A program made the position numbers and the translations under genes. DNA of 8,547 bases from Candidatus Fermentibacteraceae bacterium (lineage in GTDB: Bacteria; Fermentibacterota; Fermentibacteria; Fermentibacterales; JCC-6), in contig JAOZQW010000049.1 in NCBI GenBank assembly GCA_029932015.1, positions 1-8,547 on the forward strand, read 5' to 3'. Shown here piece by piece: positions 6,714 through 8,547 of the stretch. The notes under the pieces are model-generated. The model saw only the letters and a program-made list of their open reading frames with translations, was not told the DNA's origin and made no database searches. How positions within the stretch are numbered: the stretch's first letter is position 1; each line of letters begins with the position of its first letter.

Positions 6714-6983
6714 CTAAACGGAATCCTTCAGGCCTTTTCCGGCTTTGAAGTGCGGGACCTTCCTTGCGGGGTAGGTCATCTTCTGCTTGGTGGCGGGATT
6801 AATACCCTCCCGCTGCTTACGGTTCTTCACTGAGAATGTTCCGAAACCGACAAGGCTGACTTTGTCACCCTTCTTGAGCGAGCCCTTGATACCATCGAGG
6901 AAAGCATCGACAGCGATGCCGGCCTGCTTCTTGGAGATATCCGCGTTCGCTGCTACCTGCGCGATCAGATCTTTTTTAGTCAC
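6714..6983 (-). CDS. HU/IHF-family DNA-binding protein
   Basis: This 89-residue protein, the normal HU length, is a small basic nucleoid protein that binds and bends DNA as a dimer. Seen here: the dimerising helices TKKDLIAQVAANADISKKQAGIAVDAFLDGI; GDKVSLVGFGTFSV (39-52); the DNA-binding arm NRKQREGINPATKQKMTYPA with the intercalating proline P63; and the final helix FKAGKGLKDSV. The start is GTG at 6983, chosen because residue 1 then matches HU starts, and a strong GGAGAGGGGG ribosome site lies 7 bases upstream. A longer reading from a TTG at 7043 is rejected, because that TTG is part of the promoter -35 box. The gene has its own promoter and a downstream hairpin, so it is probably an independent, well-expressed unit between the LptD-like gene and the glycan genes. 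It carries every key family residue. HU rather than IHF is favoured by length and generic sequence. Confidence 0.95.
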   Translation of the reverse strand: MTKKDLIAQVAANADISKKQAGIAVDAFLDGIKGSLKKGDKVSLVGFGTFSVKNRKQREGINPATKQKMTYPARKVPHFKAGKGLKDSV

Positions 6984-7000
6984 TTGTTCACCCCCTCTCC
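6984..7000 (-). promoter_or_regulatory. Strong Shine-Dalgarno of HU
   Basis: On the minus strand GGAGAGGGGG (7000-6991) is followed by seven bases and then the GTG start at 6983. It is the strongest ribosome site in the window, matches the expected high expression of HU, and fixes the start codon. Confidence 0.85.
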
Positions 7001-7014
7001 AATGTGTTGAGGTA

Positions 7015-7043
7015 AAGCTAGAAGGGAAGAAAGTGGATGTCAA
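7015..7043 (-). promoter_or_regulatory. Sigma-70-type promoter of HU
   Basis: Reading the minus strand, a perfect -35 box TTGACA (7043-7038) is followed by a 17-base spacer and a -10-like TAGCTT (7020-7015), which keeps the most conserved T, A and final T. Predicted transcription starts near 7008, giving a leader of about 25 bases that contains the ribosome site. The -10 match is only three of six, so the call rests on the -35 box, the spacing and the position. Confidence 0.65.
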
Positions 7044-7169
7044 CCCCTGTGCAGCAGAGGCTGGTCTGAGATAAACGCGGCTATATGGGGCTTGGATGAC
7101 TGATGTGAGGTGATATATCAGTTTAATTTGCCATCATAGGACGAATTTATAATATATGAACACAGTATA
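7044..7169. other. Intergenic spacer between the LptD-like gene and HU, with an AT-rich patch
   Basis: This is the upstream part of the largest non-coding gap in the window (6984-7169). It holds an AT-rich stretch (about 7111-7168), a perfect 10-base palindrome TGATATATCA (7111-7120), and a weak 6-bp inverted repeat ACTGAT/ATCAGT (7099-7122) that could form a poor hairpin after the LptD-like gene. A TATAAT occurs on the plus strand (7148-7153), but its best -35-like partner TTGCCA (7128-7133) is only 14 bases away. No small gene or tRNA was found. Confidence 0.5.
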
Positions 7170-8547
7170 TCAGAAGTTACTGACATGCTGTTCGAGCTTG
7201 ATATCAGGGAGATCAGTTATACTGATCCTGAAATAGAATCCGCTGTCCACATCAGAGATATGACGCACGAACACGGCCTCCCAGCAGTGGAGGTCCCTTC
7301 GGAGAGTATAACTCTGGTTGATGAAGCTCTCATCAAGAGCATCGTAGTAGGCGCTGTATTCGATGGACCATCCCGGTGTGATGTCCAGACCGGCGGAGAG
7401 CCGGAACTTACTGATATCTGGAGAATCATCCAGACCCAGCCGGTAGTAGTGAGAGAGGTTCATCCTCAGTGGCAGCCCAAGATCGGTAACACCTGAATCC
7501 GGCAGGAGTGTTCTGTCGTAGCCTGCCAGTCTTAGACTCGATGAGACCGACAGGTTCTGCAGGCCATCACCGTACATGTCCCAGGACCCACTGCCGGTGA
7601 TCCTGAGAGCCTGGAGTGGAGAGAGTTCCAGGGAGGCGGTAAGAGGTGTAAAGGGCTCCTCTGTTGCCTCCAGGTCGACCGAGGTGGCAAGTGTGAGGGA
7701 CGCGATCTCGAATCGATCGACATCGCCATCCTCTTCAGATTTCCCCTCGAGCCTGTTCCTCAGACCGAGACTGAGGAGGCTCCTTGCAGAGGGAATACTG
7801 AAATCGGAGAAGCTATAGTACCTTTCGAGGGCGGAATCAGATTCGGCCACTCCGGTCTCATCAAGATAAGTATCCGGTGCCCAGCTGACTGAGGCTGTGG
7901 GCGTTATCGTGTGTCTCAGGGCATCGAGACCGAAGAGACCTGTTGTGAATATTCCATAGATGTCCGTGGAGAGAGAGAGGTTTGCGGAACCATGCAGCCA
8001 CCATGGCAGACGGTCTCCTTGTCTGTCCCTGTCATATATCGTACCGACACCATTAATTGCCGGGGAGAAGGAGAGCCAGCCCCAGAGCCTGCTGGAGCCG
8101 GTAAGTGAAGAAGTGACCTTCAGAGCCGAATTCGTTGCCCTTGAATCCTCCGAGAGCTGATCCCTGGAGAGATAATGGGCTCCGGCGTTCCAGTATACTG
8201 AATGCCAGGGTCTAATCATCGCCGGGTCCGACGGAGTGCCGAAGAGCGGGGCAGAGGCCAGGGAGAGCCTGATGTCAGGAAGTTCCTGTATCCATTCCGT
8301 TTCGTTCGGTATCGTATCCGGGTCGATGGAAAGGTAATTTGTCCTGTCCATCGTTCCCTGGAAGCTCAGCCTGCCAAAATATCTGCTGATACTGATCCAG
8401 GACCTGGCTTCTCCCAGCATCCTGTCAGTCGGTGTCTGCTGGGTCTCCTCCAGGTAGGATTTGTCGCTGAGAAATTCACCCTGGAGCCTGACGGATGTTC
8501 CATCCGGAAAATCATGAAGATGCTGTGCGAAGACCATCCATCTGTCT
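7170..8547 (-). CDS. lptD: LptD-like LPS-assembly outer-membrane protein, C-terminal part (5' partial)
   Basis: LptD is the outer-membrane beta-barrel that, with LptE, inserts LPS into the outer leaflet. The visible 458 residues have no hydrophobic helices. They alternate polar and hydrophobic residues in barrel-strand style, with many aromatics and frequent Ser/Asp turns. Features resembling LptD: the early segment LQGEFLSDKSYLEE, the mid-barrel HTITPTASVSWAPDTYLDE, and the C-terminal RRDLHCWEAVFVRH followed by FYFRISITDLPDIKLEQ, a pattern typical of LptD relatives in FCB-type bacteria. The chain ends in Phe (HVSNF), as outer-membrane barrels often do for BAM recognition. The frame is open through the right edge (D-R-W before the ATG at 8537), so that ATG is internal; the signal peptide and periplasmic OstA jellyroll lie outside. 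It is on the HU strand, 186 bp upstream of HU. Another large outer-membrane barrel is the main alternative. Confidence 0.8.
   Translation of the reverse strand, partial: DRWMVFAQHLHDFPDGTSVRLQGEFLSDKSYLEETQQTPTDRMLGEARSWISISRYFGRLSFQGTMDRTNYLSIDPDTIPNETEWIQELPDIRLSLASAPLFGTPSDPAMIRPWHSVYWNAGAHYLSRDQLSEDSRATNSALKVTSSLTGSSRLWGWLSFSPAINGVGTIYDRDRQGDRLPWWLHGSANLSLSTDIYGIFTTGLFGLDALRHTITPTASVSWAPDTYLDETGVAESDSALERYYSFSDFSIPSARSLLSLGLRNRLEGKSEEDGDVDRFEIASLTLATSVDLEATEEPFTPLTASLELSPLQALRITGSGSWDMYGDGLQNLSVSSSLRLAGYDRTLLPDSGVTDLGLPLRMNLSHYYRLGLDDSPDISKFRLSAGLDITPGWSIEYSAYYDALDESFINQSYTLRRDLHCWEAVFVRHISDVDSGFYFRISITDLPDIKLEQHVSNF

Noticed and set aside
7128..7153. Plus-strand promoter TTGCCA/TATAAT driving an antisense RNA or the 103-codon frame at 7185
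   Set aside because: The spacing is only 14 bases and the frame is a mirror of the LptD-like gene with no ribosome site; kept only as a weak possibility in the spacer finding.

Overview
The window is a cell-envelope glycan locus from a diderm (Gram-negative-type) bacterium. The C-terminal part of an LptD-like outer-membrane LPS-assembly barrel implies an outer membrane carrying LPS or a similar glycolipid, and every other gene except an HU-type DNA-binding protein is a glycosyltransferase or the initiating sugar-phosphate transferase of a polyprenol-linked glycan. The DNA is moderately GC-rich and uses AGG and AGA arginine codons freely. I cannot name the phylum; an FCB-type or candidate-phylum diderm would fit, but this is only an impression. 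No mobile element, CRISPR array, tRNA or rRNA was seen, and coding density is very high: the longest gap between genes is 186 bp.

Layout. Bases 1-3179, plus strand: two adjacent paralogous GT9 (heptosyltransferase-family) genes, the first cut by the window's left edge, then a GT4 transferase. The three are joined by 4-base stop/start overlaps (ATGA and TTGA), so they form one translationally coupled unit. Bases 3176-6650, minus strand: reading leftwards, a GT2 rhamnosyltransferase-like protein, a WbaP/WcaJ-type polyprenyl-phosphate sugar-phosphate transferase, and a multi-spanning GT-C-type membrane protein, spaced by 31 and 3 bp. The plus and minus groups converge and their stop codons overlap. 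Bases 6678-6699 hold a strong GC hairpin. Bases 6714-6983 encode HU with its own promoter (7015-7043). Bases 7170-8547 hold the 3' part of the lptD-like gene, cut by the right edge.

How they work together (inference): the WbaP-like enzyme would load a sugar phosphate onto undecaprenyl phosphate at the inner membrane. The soluble GT2, GT4 and GT9 enzymes would add sugars from nucleotide donors on the cytoplasmic face. The GT-C protein would transfer a sugar from a lipid-linked donor on the periplasmic side. LptD would insert finished LPS in the outer membrane. No flippase, polymerase, ABC exporter or ligase is inside the window, so the pathway is incomplete here. I found no convincing evidence of a previously undescribed system; the points most worth checking are the tandem GT9 pair, the poorly defined GT-C protein, and the terminator-free convergent junction.
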